Below are positions 1 through 7,825 of a stretch of 64,000 bases of DNA, piece by piece. Every line of letters begins with the position of its first letter. Position 1 is the stretch's first letter. Location: the NCBI RefSeq assembly GCF_900184995.1, contig NZ_LT860099.1, positions 2,702,356 through 2,766,355 of the forward strand. The letters run 5' to 3'. The notes below the pieces were generated by a model that worked only from the letters and a program-made list of their open reading frames with translations, had not been told where the DNA came from and ran no database searches. Source of the stretch: Konateibacter massiliensis (GTDB lineage Bacteria; Bacillota; Clostridia; Lachnospirales; Lachnospiraceae). Position numbers and translations under genes: made by a program.

Positions 1-310
1 GATTAAAGGCTTCAAAATGAAATTGAACGAGGGTCAGGAAAAGGAGTATGAATACCGCCACAACCAGCTATGGCCAGAGATGAAGGATATGATTCACGAG
101 TACGGCGGAAAAAACTATTCAATTTTCCTCGACAAGGAAACATTGACATTATTTGGGTACATTGAGATTGAAGATGAAGAAAAATGGAGCAAAGGTGCAG
201 ACACTGCAATCAACCGTAAATGGTGGGACTACATGGCAGACATCATGGAGACTAACCCGGACAACAGCCCGGTTGCCGTTGACTTAGAATTGGTGTTCCA
301 TTTAGATTAA
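1..310 (+). CDS. rhaM: L-rhamnose mutarotase, 5' edge cut by two bases
   Basis: Interconverts the alpha and beta anomers of L-rhamnose in the cytoplasm so that the isomerase gets its preferred anomer. The reading frame is open from the first base of the window and reads I-K-G-F-K before the first internal Met. RhaM proteins begin with a similar M-I-x-x-F-K segment, so base 1 is probably the G of the true ATG. Family blocks are clear: RHNQLWPEM, NYSIFLD, a paired WW in RKWWDYMAD, and NPDNSP near the end. Length of about 102 residues is normal. Its usual partners, rhamnose isomerase and aldolase, would lie upstream of the window; rhamnulokinase lies 45 kb downstream. Family assignment is confident; the start is inferred. 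Confidence 0.92.
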   Translation, partial: IKGFKMKLNEGQEKEYEYRHNQLWPEMKDMIHEYGGKNYSIFLDKETLTLFGYIEIEDEEKWSKGADTAINRKWWDYMADIMETNPDNSPVAVDLELVFHLD

Positions 311-321
311 GATTAATAAGA

Positions 322-400
322 AAGTGTGAGCTTTGCTCACACTTCGCGCCCGAGCGGGTTGCGAAGCAACAACTTCCTCTCCGCGAGATGTGCATAATAT
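322..400. repeat. Family S repeat, full copy S1
   Basis: A perfect palindrome with 10-bp arms (AAGTGTGAGC and its reverse complement, loop TTT) lies 12 bases after the rhaM stop codon. It is followed by a module of about 55 bases containing GCCCGAGCGGGTTGC, a GTTGC/GCAAC mini-hairpin, CCGCGAG and GCATAATAT. The same two-part arrangement recurs at 15023-15100 and 53652-53730, and the palindrome alone recurs at 29102, 31471, 31710 and 31832. Here it may act as the rhaM terminator, although no long U-tract follows. No coding capacity is seen. Confidence 0.8.
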
Positions 401-449
401 AAATTACGCAGACTTCCCACTTGGATAAGTGCGAAGTCTGAGTAATTTA
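400..449. terminator. Long hairpin after copy S1
   Basis: The left arm TAAATTAC-G-CAGACTTC pairs with GAAGTCTG-A-GTAATTTA across a loop of about 16 bases. The result is a 16-bp stem with one internal mismatch. A short TTTTCT follows. It probably acts as a terminator or mRNA-end stabiliser for rhaM. Function is inferred from structure only. Confidence 0.5.
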
Positions 450-580
450 CTTTTCTAAAACAAAGCCTGCTTTTTTAGACTATGTATAAATCCGTCATCA
501 TTCAGTAAGACTTTCTGTTCGCATATTCCCAGTATTGTTTTGTTCATATCGCTTCCAATGCAGTTCCTGAAATCAACTAA

Positions 581-700
581 GATGCAGGGATTAAAAAAGA
601 CACCCCGGTTAGATATCCTTGTCCTTTTGTAAAGAAAATGAAGGATATGGTTATTAACAATTTGGGAGAAGAGATAAAAATATTAGATTATACACATTAA
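581..700 (+). pseudogene. Possible remnant ORF, carboxyl-terminal fragment
   Basis: A 39-codon open stretch begins directly after an in-frame TAA and has no start codon near its beginning. It reads plausibly as the tail of a small globular protein, with a YPCPFVKKMKDM segment and ending ILDYTH. It faintly recalls the end of CGGC-domain redox proteins, but that is only a memory-level resemblance. An antisense frame is also open across part of the region (about 460-650), so the coding strand is uncertain. Together with S1 and the hairpin, this accounts for the non-coding gap between rhaM and the next regulator. Confidence 0.25.
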
Positions 701-782
701 ACTTTATGATATATAATATTACTTGTACGAAAAGTAAATAAAATGTAAAATGAAGTTATAAAACAGAAAGGTGTGCCAAAAG

Positions 783-1532
783 ATGAGTTTATTTTCTAAA
801 GAGGCATTAAGTCAATTTAGTGATTTGGACTATGAAGTATATCACTTTATACTGAAAAACAGCGAAAAAATATCATATATGACCATTCGGGAAGTAGCCA
901 AGGAAGCACACGTTTCCACAACTACCATTACCAGATTTTGCAGAAAAGTAAATTGCAATGGATTTTCCGAGTTTAAAGTCCGGTATAAGTTGGAATGTGA
1001 TAATAAAAAAAGCATGGAAGGAGGATATGACTCTTCCATTGTTTTAGATTTTTTTCAAAGAGTAAGTACCGAATCCTTTCAAAAAAAGCTGGATGATATC
1101 GCAGCACTGATTGCTTCAAAAAAGCATGTAATCTTTTTGGGCGCAGGAAATTCCGGGATTATGGCAGATTATGCAAGCCGCTATTTTTGCAATATCGGTA
1201 TTTTTTCTACCGGAATTAATAATCCTATGTTTCCTATCAATATGGAACTGCCAAATGAGACTATCATCATAGCCTTATCGGTGGAAGGAGAAACGGAGGT
1301 ATTGGTGGATAATTCGGATATTCTAAAGAGAAGCAAAGCGACCATCGTGTCTATCACGAACAGCAAAAACAGTACCTTGGCAAAAATGGCAGATTATAAT
1401 ATTTCTTATTATATACAAAGAGAACTGGCAAGCAAAAATCAATGGGGAAAAGTTGATATTACTTCACAGATTCCAGCTATGTATATCGTTGAAACGCTGG
1501 CGAAGTCAGCTATTCACAAAAAACAAAAATAA
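783..1532 (+). CDS. MurR/RpiR family transcriptional regulator
   Basis: Cytoplasmic DNA-binding regulator that senses a phosphosugar. Residues 1-75 form the RpiR-type helix-turn-helix (TIREVAKEAHVSTTTITRFCRK). Residues 105-230 form a SIS domain with VIFLGAGNSGIMADY and the Ser/Thr-rich sugar-phosphate loop SVEGETE. The chosen ATG is 12 bases after AGAAAGG. An in-frame GTG at 771 touches the ribosome site directly and is less likely. The next gene, 120 bases away on the same strand, is a 6-phospho-beta-glucosidase, so this regulator probably controls that gene in response to a phosphorylated disaccharide. The link rests on adjacency; the family call is strong. Confidence 0.85.
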   Translation: MSLFSKEALSQFSDLDYEVYHFILKNSEKISYMTIREVAKEAHVSTTTITRFCRKVNCNGFSEFKVRYKLECDNKKSMEGGYDSSIVLDFFQRVSTESFQKKLDDIAALIASKKHVIFLGAGNSGIMADYASRYFCNIGIFSTGINNPMFPINMELPNETIIIALSVEGETEVLVDNSDILKRSKATIVSITNSKNSTLAKMADYNISYYIQRELASKNQWGKVDITSQIPAMYIVETLAKSAIHKKQK

Positions 1533-1600
1533 AACACTATGTTTTTTAAAAGAAACATGTAACTAAGAGGTCCTCCTTGTTTCTAAAAGCGCTGGATATA

Positions 1601-1629
1601 TTGAGCAAATAAATGCTTGATACTATAAT
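1601..1629 (+). promoter_or_regulatory. Promoter of the GH4 gene
   Basis: TTGAGC at 1601-1606, a 17-base spacer and a perfect TATAAT at 1624-1629 lie 25 bases before the GH4 ATG. This suggests the glycosidase has its own sigma-A promoter and is not only read through from the regulator. Confidence 0.65.
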
Positions 1630-1653
1630 AGTGCTAGAGAAGGAGGATTTATC

Positions 1654-3027
1654 ATGAATAAAAAATTAAAAATAGTAACCATCGGCGGGGGTTCCAGCTA
1701 TACTCCTGAATTAATGGAAGGTTTTATCAAAAGAAAAGAAGAATTACCAATTAAGGAAATCTGGCTTGTTGATATTGAGGAAGGAAAAGAAAAACTGGAA
1801 ATTGTGGGTAATCTGGCAAGGCGAATGGTAAAGGCAGCGGGATTAGACTGGGAAATTCATTTAACTTTGAATCGCCGTGAGGCACTAAAAGATGCTGATT
1901 TTGTTTCGACTCAGCTTCGAGTAGGTTTGTTGGATGCACGTATTAAGGATGAGAGAATCCCGTTATCCCACGGAATTCTTGGACAGGAGACCAACGGAGC
2001 AGGCGGAATGTTCAAAGCATTGCGTACAATTCCGGTAATTTTGGATATTGTAGAAGATATGAAGGAACTTTGTCCCGATGCCTGGTTGGTTAACTTTACA
2101 AACCCATCCGGAATGGTGACGGAAGCTGTGATGCGTTATGGGAATTGGGACAAGGTAGCAGGGTTATGCAATGTTCCTATTATATGCCGGAAAATCGCAG
2201 CAGGAGCGTTACAGACAAACGAAGAAGATTTGTTTTTCCGTTTTGGTGGATTAAATCATTTCCACTGGCACCGTGTATGGAATAAAGCAGGAGAAGAAAA
2301 AACAAAAGAAGTGATTGATGCTGCTTACACGACATCAGACGGATTAAAAAAAGCATTAACAGGTGTGAATAACTCCGGTGTACAAAATATTCCCAATATT
2401 TCTTTTTTGCCGGAGCAAGTGCGGGATTTAGGTATTATTCCATGTATGTATCATAGATACTATTACATCACCGATGATATGCTGCAGGAAGAATTGGAGG
2501 CATTTGAAAAGGGAGAAACACGGGCGGAATTGGTAAAATGTACGGAAGCCGAATTATTTGAGCTTTACAAGGACCCGAATTTAAGCATTAAACCGCCTCA
2601 ATTGGCAAAACGCGGCGGAGCTTTTTATTCCGATGCGGCATGTGAATTAATTACCTCTATTTACAATGATAAGCGCAGCCATATGGTTGTAAGCACGAAA
2701 AATAACGGTGCTATTACAGATTTGCCGGATGATGTAGTTGTTGAAGTAAGCTGTATCATCACTTCCAACGGGCCGGTTCCTATTTCATGGGGTTCCTTTG
2801 AGCCTTCAAGCAGAGGTTTGCTGCAGCATATGAAGGATATGGAGCTGACTACGATTAAAGCGGCAGTAACCGGGGATTATAAAACTGCTTTGCAGGCATT
2901 TACGTTGAATCCCTTAGTTCCAAGCGGTAAAATAGCACAGACGGTATTAGATGAATTATTAGTTGCACATAAAGAATATCTGCCGCAATTTAAAGACCGA
3001 ATTGAGTTTTTGGAATCTGGCGAATAG
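1654..3027 (+). CDS. 6-phospho-beta-glucosidase, glycoside hydrolase family 4
   Basis: Hydrolyses phosphorylated beta-glucosides such as cellobiose-6-phosphate in the cytoplasm by the NAD- and Mn-dependent redox mechanism of GH4. The Rossmann start ITIGGGSSYTPEL is at residues 9-20. NFTNPSG lies near 147-153. The expected metal ligands are Cys172 in CNVP and His202 in GLNHF. Length of 457 residues is typical. The ribosome site GAAGGAGG precedes the ATG. No PTS permease is adjacent, so its phosphorylated substrate must enter through a transporter encoded elsewhere. The call is firm at family level; the exact sugar is inferred from the CelF/LicH-like sequence. Confidence 0.9.
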   Translation: MNKKLKIVTIGGGSSYTPELMEGFIKRKEELPIKEIWLVDIEEGKEKLEIVGNLARRMVKAAGLDWEIHLTLNRREALKDADFVSTQLRVGLLDARIKDERIPLSHGILGQETNGAGGMFKALRTIPVILDIVEDMKELCPDAWLVNFTNPSGMVTEAVMRYGNWDKVAGLCNVPIICRKIAAGALQTNEEDLFFRFGGLNHFHWHRVWNKAGEEKTKEVIDAAYTTSDGLKKALTGVNNSGVQNIPNISFLPEQVRDLGIIPCMYHRYYYITDDMLQEELEAFEKGETRAELVKCTEAELFELYKDPNLSIKPPQLAKRGGAFYSDAACELITSIYNDKRSHMVVSTKNNGAITDLPDDVVVEVSCIITSNGPVPISWGSFEPSSRGLLQHMKDMELTTIKAAVTGDYKTALQAFTLNPLVPSGKIAQTVLDELLVAHKEYLPQFKDRIEFLESGE

Positions 3028-3045
3028 CAGATTGTTAATAAAAAA

Positions 3046-3095
3046 AGCATGACGTCCGATAGGAAAAGATATTGGTCGTCATGCTCATTTTATAC
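3046..3095. terminator. Bidirectional terminator between convergent genes
   Basis: GCATGACG pairs with CGTCATGC, extended by CCGAT/ATTGG. An A-run on the left gives a strong U-tract for transcripts from the minus-strand gene, and CATTTTAT follows on the right for the GH4 gene. Confidence 0.75.
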
Positions 3096-3127
3096 CCGCC
3101 CCTTGCGCGAAGTTATTTTAGCTGTGC

Positions 3128-3487
3128 CTAGATATCCTCGGCATCAACACCGATATCAAGCGTATTTAGTGTACGGCGCTTTCTTCTCTCTGCCTCCGTC
3201 TGAGAGAGCAGATAGTCCTTTATAGTGTGAGAATTTTTAATATGTACAAGTGTTAAGGTAGGGTGAGTTACATCCGAGGTCTGGCAGGTAATTGTGCCAA
3301 GACCAAACATTCTCTCCAGCAGAGTGCGGCTTAATGTGACATCCTGAACCTTATACATATAACAGTCATTTTCTACTGTTTTGAACAGTCCACTGTTGAT
3401 TGTGATAACCTCCTCGGTCAGCTTATATGTGGTGAAGGTGAACGGAAGTCCGAAAAACAGGACTCTTTTCTTTTCAACAAAAATCAT
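3128..3487 (-). CDS. Small PH domain-containing protein
   Basis: A 119-residue protein resembling the bacterial pleckstrin-homology fold (bPH_2/DUF304 type). It begins IFVEKKRVLFFGLPFTFTTYKL, then shows YKVQDVTLSRTLLERMFGLGTI, typical of the strand-helix transition, and a hydrophobic LTLVHIKNSHTIKDYL. No membrane segment or signal peptide is seen. A good AAAGGAGA site precedes the ATG on the minus strand. It stands alone, convergent with the GH4 gene and divergent from the T-box leader. The role is unknown; such proteins are common and uncharacterised in Lachnospiraceae. Confidence 0.7.
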   Translation of the reverse strand: MIFVEKKRVLFFGLPFTFTTYKLTEEVITINSGLFKTVENDCYMYKVQDVTLSRTLLERMFGLGTITCQTSDVTHPTLTLVHIKNSHTIKDYLLSQTEAERRKRRTLNTLDIGVDAEDI

Positions 3488-3602
3488 AAGTATCTCCTTT
3501 CATTTTCAGATAACGGGAAGTTAAAAAACGATAACTGTATTATAACAGAATATGAGGCAGTTGCAAATAGTTACTATTTGGCCATAAAAGTGTAAGTAAC
3601 GG

Positions 3603-3632
3603 TTGACAAAAATTAAAATTGTATGTTATAAC
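3603..3632 (+). promoter_or_regulatory. Promoter of the trpXYZ leader
   Basis: TTGACA at 3603-3608 is followed after 17-18 bases by a TTATAAC -10 region. It lies about 20 bases upstream of the T-box stem I. Confidence 0.65.
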
Positions 3633-3644
3633 ATAACTATATGA

Positions 3645-3889
3645 AAAACCGATGAGAAAGAATAGTAGATTGGAAATGATATAACAGAGAGTCGCTGTGG
3701 GTGGAAGGCGATATGGAGTTTTTAATCGAATGGGCTTTTGAGGGCAACCTGAAATTATAGTAGGCGTTGACGGGAGATGCACCTGTTACAAAGGCATAGC
3801 ATATGTTAGTATGTTTACAAAGAGGACATTAGTCAATTTGAGTGGTACCGCGGATATTTCGTCTCAAGCATTTGCTTGAGGCTTTTTTT
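3645..3889 (+). promoter_or_regulatory. T-box leader, predicted tRNA-Trp sensor
   Basis: Senses uncharged tRNA and allows read-through into the transporter genes. Visible parts are the stem I start with GATGAGAAAGAATAGTAG, AGAGAGTCG, and the apical GGTGGAAGG. The specifier segment GAA-TGG-GCTTTTGAG places UGG (Trp) at 3731-3733. The T-box sequence TTGAGTGGTACCGCGG is at 3838-3853. The terminator hairpin CTCAAGC/GCTTGAG ends in T7 at 3883-3889. The Trp specifier agrees with the TrpXYZ-type genes downstream. A family E repeat follows directly. Confidence 0.92.
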
Positions 3890-4039
3890 GTATGATAGAA
3901 AGTTTCTAAAAATTTCCTATCATACAAAAAACATTTATGCGCACGAATACAAGTAGAAAATGTCATTACGTGACCGCATTCGGCGCGACAAAGCAGCCAA
4001 GTCCTCATGAATGAGGGATGCAGACCTGCCTGCTTTGTT
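3889..4039. repeat. Family E repeat, long copy E1
   Basis: It starts at the last base of the T-box terminator U-tract. Hairpin A (3889-3926) has arms TGTATGATAG and CTATCATACA. Hairpin B (3944-3982) has an outer CGAATAC stem and an inner GTCAT/GTGAC stem. Hairpin C (3988-4037) has arms CAAAGCAG and CTGCTTTG. Compared with the other copies, the arms differ by paired changes. It fills the space between the T-box and the trpX ribosome site. Copy E3 occupies the same position before trpE. Confidence 0.8.
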
Positions 4040-4076
4040 GTATCAATATAAAAAATTATAGAAAAGAGGAAAAAAT

Positions 4077-5132
4077 ATGAAAAAGTTTAACAGAGTAACA
4101 GCACTATTATTAACAACAGCACTGACAGTTTCTATGGCAGCAGGATGCAGCAGCAACGAGGCGGGCACAGAGAACAGCCAGAAAACAGCGGAGAGCACGA
4201 CCTCGTCGGACACAGGCTCCTATACAATCGGAATTGGACAGTTTGCACAGCATGGTTCCTTGGATAACTGCCGTGAGGGCTTTATTGAAGGTTTAAAGGA
4301 AGCGGGAATTGAAGAGGGAAAGAACTTGACGATTATCTCAGACAATGCCAACGCAGATACCGGAACAGCAGCACAGATTGCAGACAACTATGTTTCCAAG
4401 AAGGTTGATTTGATTTGCGCGATTGCTACCCCGATGGCACAGAGTGCATTTGGAGCAGCGAAGGATGCCAATATACCGGTTGTTTATACTGCGATTACAG
4501 ATCCGATTGCGGCTGAACTTGCAGGCGATGATAAAACACCGACCGGAAATGCGACCGGAACAAGTGACAAATTACCGATTCAGCAGCAGTTAGAAATGAT
4601 TCGTACCATGCTTCCGGAGGCAAAAACAATCGGTATTATGTATACAACAAGTGAAATCAATTCAGTCGTAGCAGTGGAAGAATACAAGTCATTGGCAAGC
4701 GAGTACGGATTTGAAATTGTGGAGAGTGCAATCGCAACAGCGGCAGATATTCCGCTGGCAGCAGATGATTTAATCGGCAAGGTAGACTGCATCAACAATC
4801 TGACAGATAACACGGTAGTAAGTGCATTGCCGGTTATTTTGTCAAAAGCAAACGAGAAAAACATTCCGGTGTTTGGAAGTGAAATCGAACAGGTAAAAAT
4901 CGGATGCCTTGCAACGGTAGGCTTGGACTATTTTGAACTTGGAAAACAGACAGGTGCTATGGCTGCTAAGATTTTAAAGGGAGAAGCAAAAGCTTCGGAG
5001 ATGCCATTTGAGGTAATTGAGGAAGGAAGCTTTTATGCAAACAAAGCGGTAGCAGAAGCGTTAAATATTGAAATACCGCAGGAATTATCCGACAAAGCGG
5101 TAGAAATATTTGAAACAATAGAAGAAAACTAA
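4077..5132 (+). CDS. trpX: ABC transporter substrate-binding lipoprotein, TrpX type
   Basis: Extracytoplasmic solute-binding protein of the ABC_sub_bind family, here predicted to bind tryptophan. Residues 1-23 are a signal peptide and the lipobox MAAGC makes Cys24 the lipid anchor, followed by a Ser/Thr/Glu-rich linker to about residue 48. The binding domain starts YTIGIGQFAQHGSLDNCREGF and has two periplasmic-binding lobes with YTAITDPIAAELA and TVGLDYFELGKQTGAMAAKIL. Length of 351 is typical. It heads an operon with a single permease and a single ATPase, all behind a Trp T-box, which supports the tryptophan assignment. The substrate is inferred from regulation. Confidence 0.85.
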   Translation: MKKFNRVTALLLTTALTVSMAAGCSSNEAGTENSQKTAESTTSSDTGSYTIGIGQFAQHGSLDNCREGFIEGLKEAGIEEGKNLTIISDNANADTGTAAQIADNYVSKKVDLICAIATPMAQSAFGAAKDANIPVVYTAITDPIAAELAGDDKTPTGNATGTSDKLPIQQQLEMIRTMLPEAKTIGIMYTTSEINSVVAVEEYKSLASEYGFEIVESAIATAADIPLAADDLIGKVDCINNLTDNTVVSALPVILSKANEKNIPVFGSEIEQVKIGCLATVGLDYFELGKQTGAMAAKILKGEAKASEMPFEVIEEGSFYANKAVAEALNIEIPQELSDKAVEIFETIEEN

Positions 5133-5162
5133 GCAGAGCTTGCTTAAAAGGAGCGTGTAAGA

Positions 5163-6041
5163 ATGCTGACCATACTGAACAGTGTTTTAGTACAGGGACT
5201 CATCTATGCGATTATGGCATTAGGAGTTTATATTACTTATAAAATTTTAGATTTTCCGGATTTGTCCGTAGACGGAACCTTTCCGCTAGGTGCTGCCATC
5301 ACAGCCGTATTAATTACAAATGGAGTAAATCCTTATATTACGTTGCTCGCATCTTTCTTATGCGGAACCTTTGCAGGAATGATAACCGGTATTATACATG
5401 TAAGGCTTAAAGTAAGAGATTTGTTAGCCGGAATTATTATGATGACGGCGCTTTACACGGTAAACTTGCGAATTGCAGGAAAGGCTAACGTGGCATTTTT
5501 TACAAAGGATACGATATTCACCAAAAATATTTTTGTAGGTATCCTGAGTAATAAGGTGGTAACACTGGTTATTCTCATTGTTATGGTCATTCTGTTAAAA
5601 TTATTACTAGACGCATATTTACGCACCCGCTCCGGCTATCTTCTTCGCGCTGTCGGAGATAACAAGACCTTGGTGACGACATTAGGTAAAGACATGGGAC
5701 TTGTAAAAATCGTAGGACTGAGTCTTGCAAACGGCCTTGCTGCATTGGCAGGCTGTATCTATGCACAGGAGCAAAGCTATTTTGATATCACGTTTGGAAC
5801 CGGAATGGTTGTGATTGGACTTGCGAGTGTTATCATAGGAATCAATGTGTTTAAAAGCTTTGACAGGATAAAAGCAACAACAGCAGTTATTATCGGAAGC
5901 ATTTTATACAAAGCGTGTGTGGCGATTGCCATTAGTGCCGGGCTTGGCGCAAATGACTTAAAGCTGATTACGGCAGTACTCTTCTTGATTATCCTTGTCG
6001 TGACCCAGGAGAAGAAAAGGAAGGTGAACAAAAATGCTTGA
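5163..6041 (+). CDS. trpY: ABC transporter permease, TrpY type
   Basis: Integral membrane subunit of the BPD_transp_2 family that partners the upstream binding protein. It has about eight to nine hydrophobic segments and begins LNSVLVQGLIYAIMALGVYI. The segment DFPDLSVDGTFPLGAA is characteristic of this TrpY-like group, followed by conserved GKDMGLVKIVGLSLANGLAALAG. Length of 292 residues is normal. It overlaps the ATPase gene by eight bases, indicating translational coupling. The specificity follows from the T-box and is not visible in the permease itself. Confidence 0.85.
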   Translation: MLTILNSVLVQGLIYAIMALGVYITYKILDFPDLSVDGTFPLGAAITAVLITNGVNPYITLLASFLCGTFAGMITGIIHVRLKVRDLLAGIIMMTALYTVNLRIAGKANVAFFTKDTIFTKNIFVGILSNKVVTLVILIVMVILLKLLLDAYLRTRSGYLLRAVGDNKTLVTTLGKDMGLVKIVGLSLANGLAALAGCIYAQEQSYFDITFGTGMVVIGLASVIIGINVFKSFDRIKATTAVIIGSILYKACVAIAISAGLGANDLKLITAVLFLIILVVTQEKKRKVNKNA

Positions 6042-6807
6042 GCTGAAAGAGATTAGTAAATATTATAATCCGGGCACCGTAAATGAAACCTGCCTTTTTG
6101 ACCGTTTTAATATGACGATACAGGACGAGGAATTTGTCTCCGTTGTAGGAAGCAACGGTTCAGGAAAGACGTCCATGCTAAACATCATATGCGGAAGCAT
6201 TCCGATTGAGCAGGGGCAGATTATACTGGACGAAAAAAATATAACCAATTTAAAGGAATACAAGAGACAGCAGATTATCGGAAGAGTTTATCAAAACCCT
6301 TCGATGGGAACCTGCCCGCATATGACAATCTTAGAAAACATGTCTATTGCAGACACCAAAGGAAAAGCCTTTAACCTTCGTCCGGGCACGAACAAAAAGC
6401 GGATTGACTTTTACAGGGAGAGTTTAAAGGAGTTAAATCTTGGTCTGGAAGATAAAATGGAGGTAAAGGTTGGTTCCTTGTCGGGAGGGCAGCGTCAGGC
6501 TATGGCGCTTTTGATGTCAACCCTGACACCGATACGCTTTTTGATTTTAGACGAACATACCGCTGCATTAGATCCTAAGACTGCCGAGATTATTATGGAG
6601 CTGACTGATAAGATTGTCAAAGAAAAAAAGCTTACAACCATTATGGTGACGCACAATCTGAGATACGCAGTGGAATATGGCAATCGACTGGTGATGATGC
6701 ATCAAGGAGAAGCTATTATTGACAAACGTGGGGAAGAGAAGAGCGGAATTAAGGTTGAGGATATACTGGACCAGTTTAATCAGATTAGTATTGAGTGTGG
6801 GAATTAA
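6034..6807 (+). CDS. trpZ: ABC transporter ATP-binding protein, TrpZ type
   Basis: Cytoplasmic ATPase that drives the TrpXY importer. Walker A is GSNGSGKTS near residues 38-46, the signature LSGGQRQAMALL lies near residue 148, Walker B is FLILDEHTAALDP, and the switch histidine is in TIMVTHNL. Length of 257 residues is typical. The start lies inside the end of the permease gene. The HT in the D-loop region (DEHTAALD) replaces the common DEPTSALD but is frequent in this subfamily. Confidence 0.88.
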   Translation: MLELKEISKYYNPGTVNETCLFDRFNMTIQDEEFVSVVGSNGSGKTSMLNIICGSIPIEQGQIILDEKNITNLKEYKRQQIIGRVYQNPSMGTCPHMTILENMSIADTKGKAFNLRPGTNKKRIDFYRESLKELNLGLEDKMEVKVGSLSGGQRQAMALLMSTLTPIRFLILDEHTAALDPKTAEIIMELTDKIVKEKKLTTIMVTHNLRYAVEYGNRLVMMHQGEAIIDKRGEEKSGIKVEDILDQFNQISIECGN

Positions 6808-6838
6808 AGGGCAAGACAAACGTAGAAGGGAATAACAG

Positions 6839-7729
6839 ATGGAAATTAGGCAGCTGGAATATTTTGTTGCTTCAGTTGAAGAAAAAAGTTTTTATAAAGC
6901 AAGTGAAAAGCTATATACCTCTCAGCCGGCGGTTAGCAAATCGATAGCTGTGTTAGAAAGAGAAATCAACCAAAAATTGTTTAAAAGAACAAGTAAAGGT
7001 TTAAAGCTAACGACACATGGAGAAAGGTTTTATCACCATGCTAAAAATGTTTTAAGGCAAATTGATATTATGAAAGATACCATGCTTGGTACAAAAGAAG
7101 TACATTTGACTTTAGCTTCGTATCCAAGTAAATTGATTTCAAATGCATTGACAGCTTTTTACAATGAGCAGGAAACACAGTTTCAGTTGGAATACCACGA
7201 AGGTTCGGTCCAGGATATGATTGATTTTGTGTACAAAGGTATTTGTGAGTTTGGTATTCTTTATATTTTTCCAAAGCAAGAACAGGCATTTAAACATATT
7301 ATGACACACAAGCATTTAGAATTTGTACCCATGAAGGAATGTGAGTTATGTGTATATGTCGGAGAAAAAAATAAGCTGTATAAATCCCAAAAAGCGATTA
7401 CGCTGGAAGAATTGTCAGAATTACAGTATATAAGAGGAGTAAGAGATTTTTTTTCGGTAGAACATCATTTTGATTATGTTTTAAATGAAATCAATACAGC
7501 CTATTTTGATGATAGAGTTCTGACGAATAGTGATCACCTTGTCTCCCTGATGCTGAAAAAAACGGATTTATGCTATTTAGGTATTGATACAAAAGGGACA
7601 AGAGCCTTTTCAAAGATAAGGATTGATGCTCCTGAAAAGCAGCTTACATTGGGATATATTAAAAACAGATCCACTGAATTAAGTGAAAAAGCAACTGAAT
7701 TTCTTTCTTACCTGATGAGGTATGTATAA
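6839..7729 (+). CDS. LysR family transcriptional regulator
   Basis: DNA-binding regulator with an amino-terminal winged helix (RQLEYFVASVEEKSFYKASE, then SQPAVSKSIAVLEREI) and a two-lobe effector domain from about residue 90. Length of 296 is standard. It lies 96 bases upstream of a nickel-type importer on the same strand. A dyad GGTTAG-N6-CTAACC sits in the importer promoter, so it probably controls that operon. The effector is unknown; a metal chelate is a reasonable guess from context. Confidence 0.85.
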   Translation: MEIRQLEYFVASVEEKSFYKASEKLYTSQPAVSKSIAVLEREINQKLFKRTSKGLKLTTHGERFYHHAKNVLRQIDIMKDTMLGTKEVHLTLASYPSKLISNALTAFYNEQETQFQLEYHEGSVQDMIDFVYKGICEFGILYIFPKQEQAFKHIMTHKHLEFVPMKECELCVYVGEKNKLYKSQKAITLEELSELQYIRGVRDFFSVEHHFDYVLNEINTAYFDDRVLTNSDHLVSLMLKKTDLCYLGIDTKGTRAFSKIRIDAPEKQLTLGYIKNRSTELSEKATEFLSYLMRYV

Positions 7730-7749
7730 CCAAAAGTTATACATACCTC
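7717..7749 (+). terminator. Terminator overlapping the LysR stop codon
   Basis: A perfect 14-bp stem with arms GAGGTATGTATAAC and its reverse complement, loop CAAAA. The stop codon TAA is inside the left arm. TAACTTTT follows. It separates the regulator transcript from the importer promoter. Confidence 0.7.
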
Positions 7750-7762
7750 TAACTTTTGAGTA

Positions 7763-7793
7763 TTGGTTAGATGCAACTAACCTGTGTTATAAT
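7763..7793 (+). promoter_or_regulatory. Promoter and dyad operator of the nik-type operon
   Basis: An extended -10 TGTTATAAT ends at 7793, and a weak TTGGTT lies at 7763 (19-base spacer). The perfect dyad GGTTAG-ATGCAA-CTAACC at 7766-7783 overlaps the spacer. This placement fits control by the LysR protein just upstream. Confidence 0.55.
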
Positions 7794-7825
7794 CCAAACG
7801 ACAAATAACAGGAGGTTGTGAAAAT

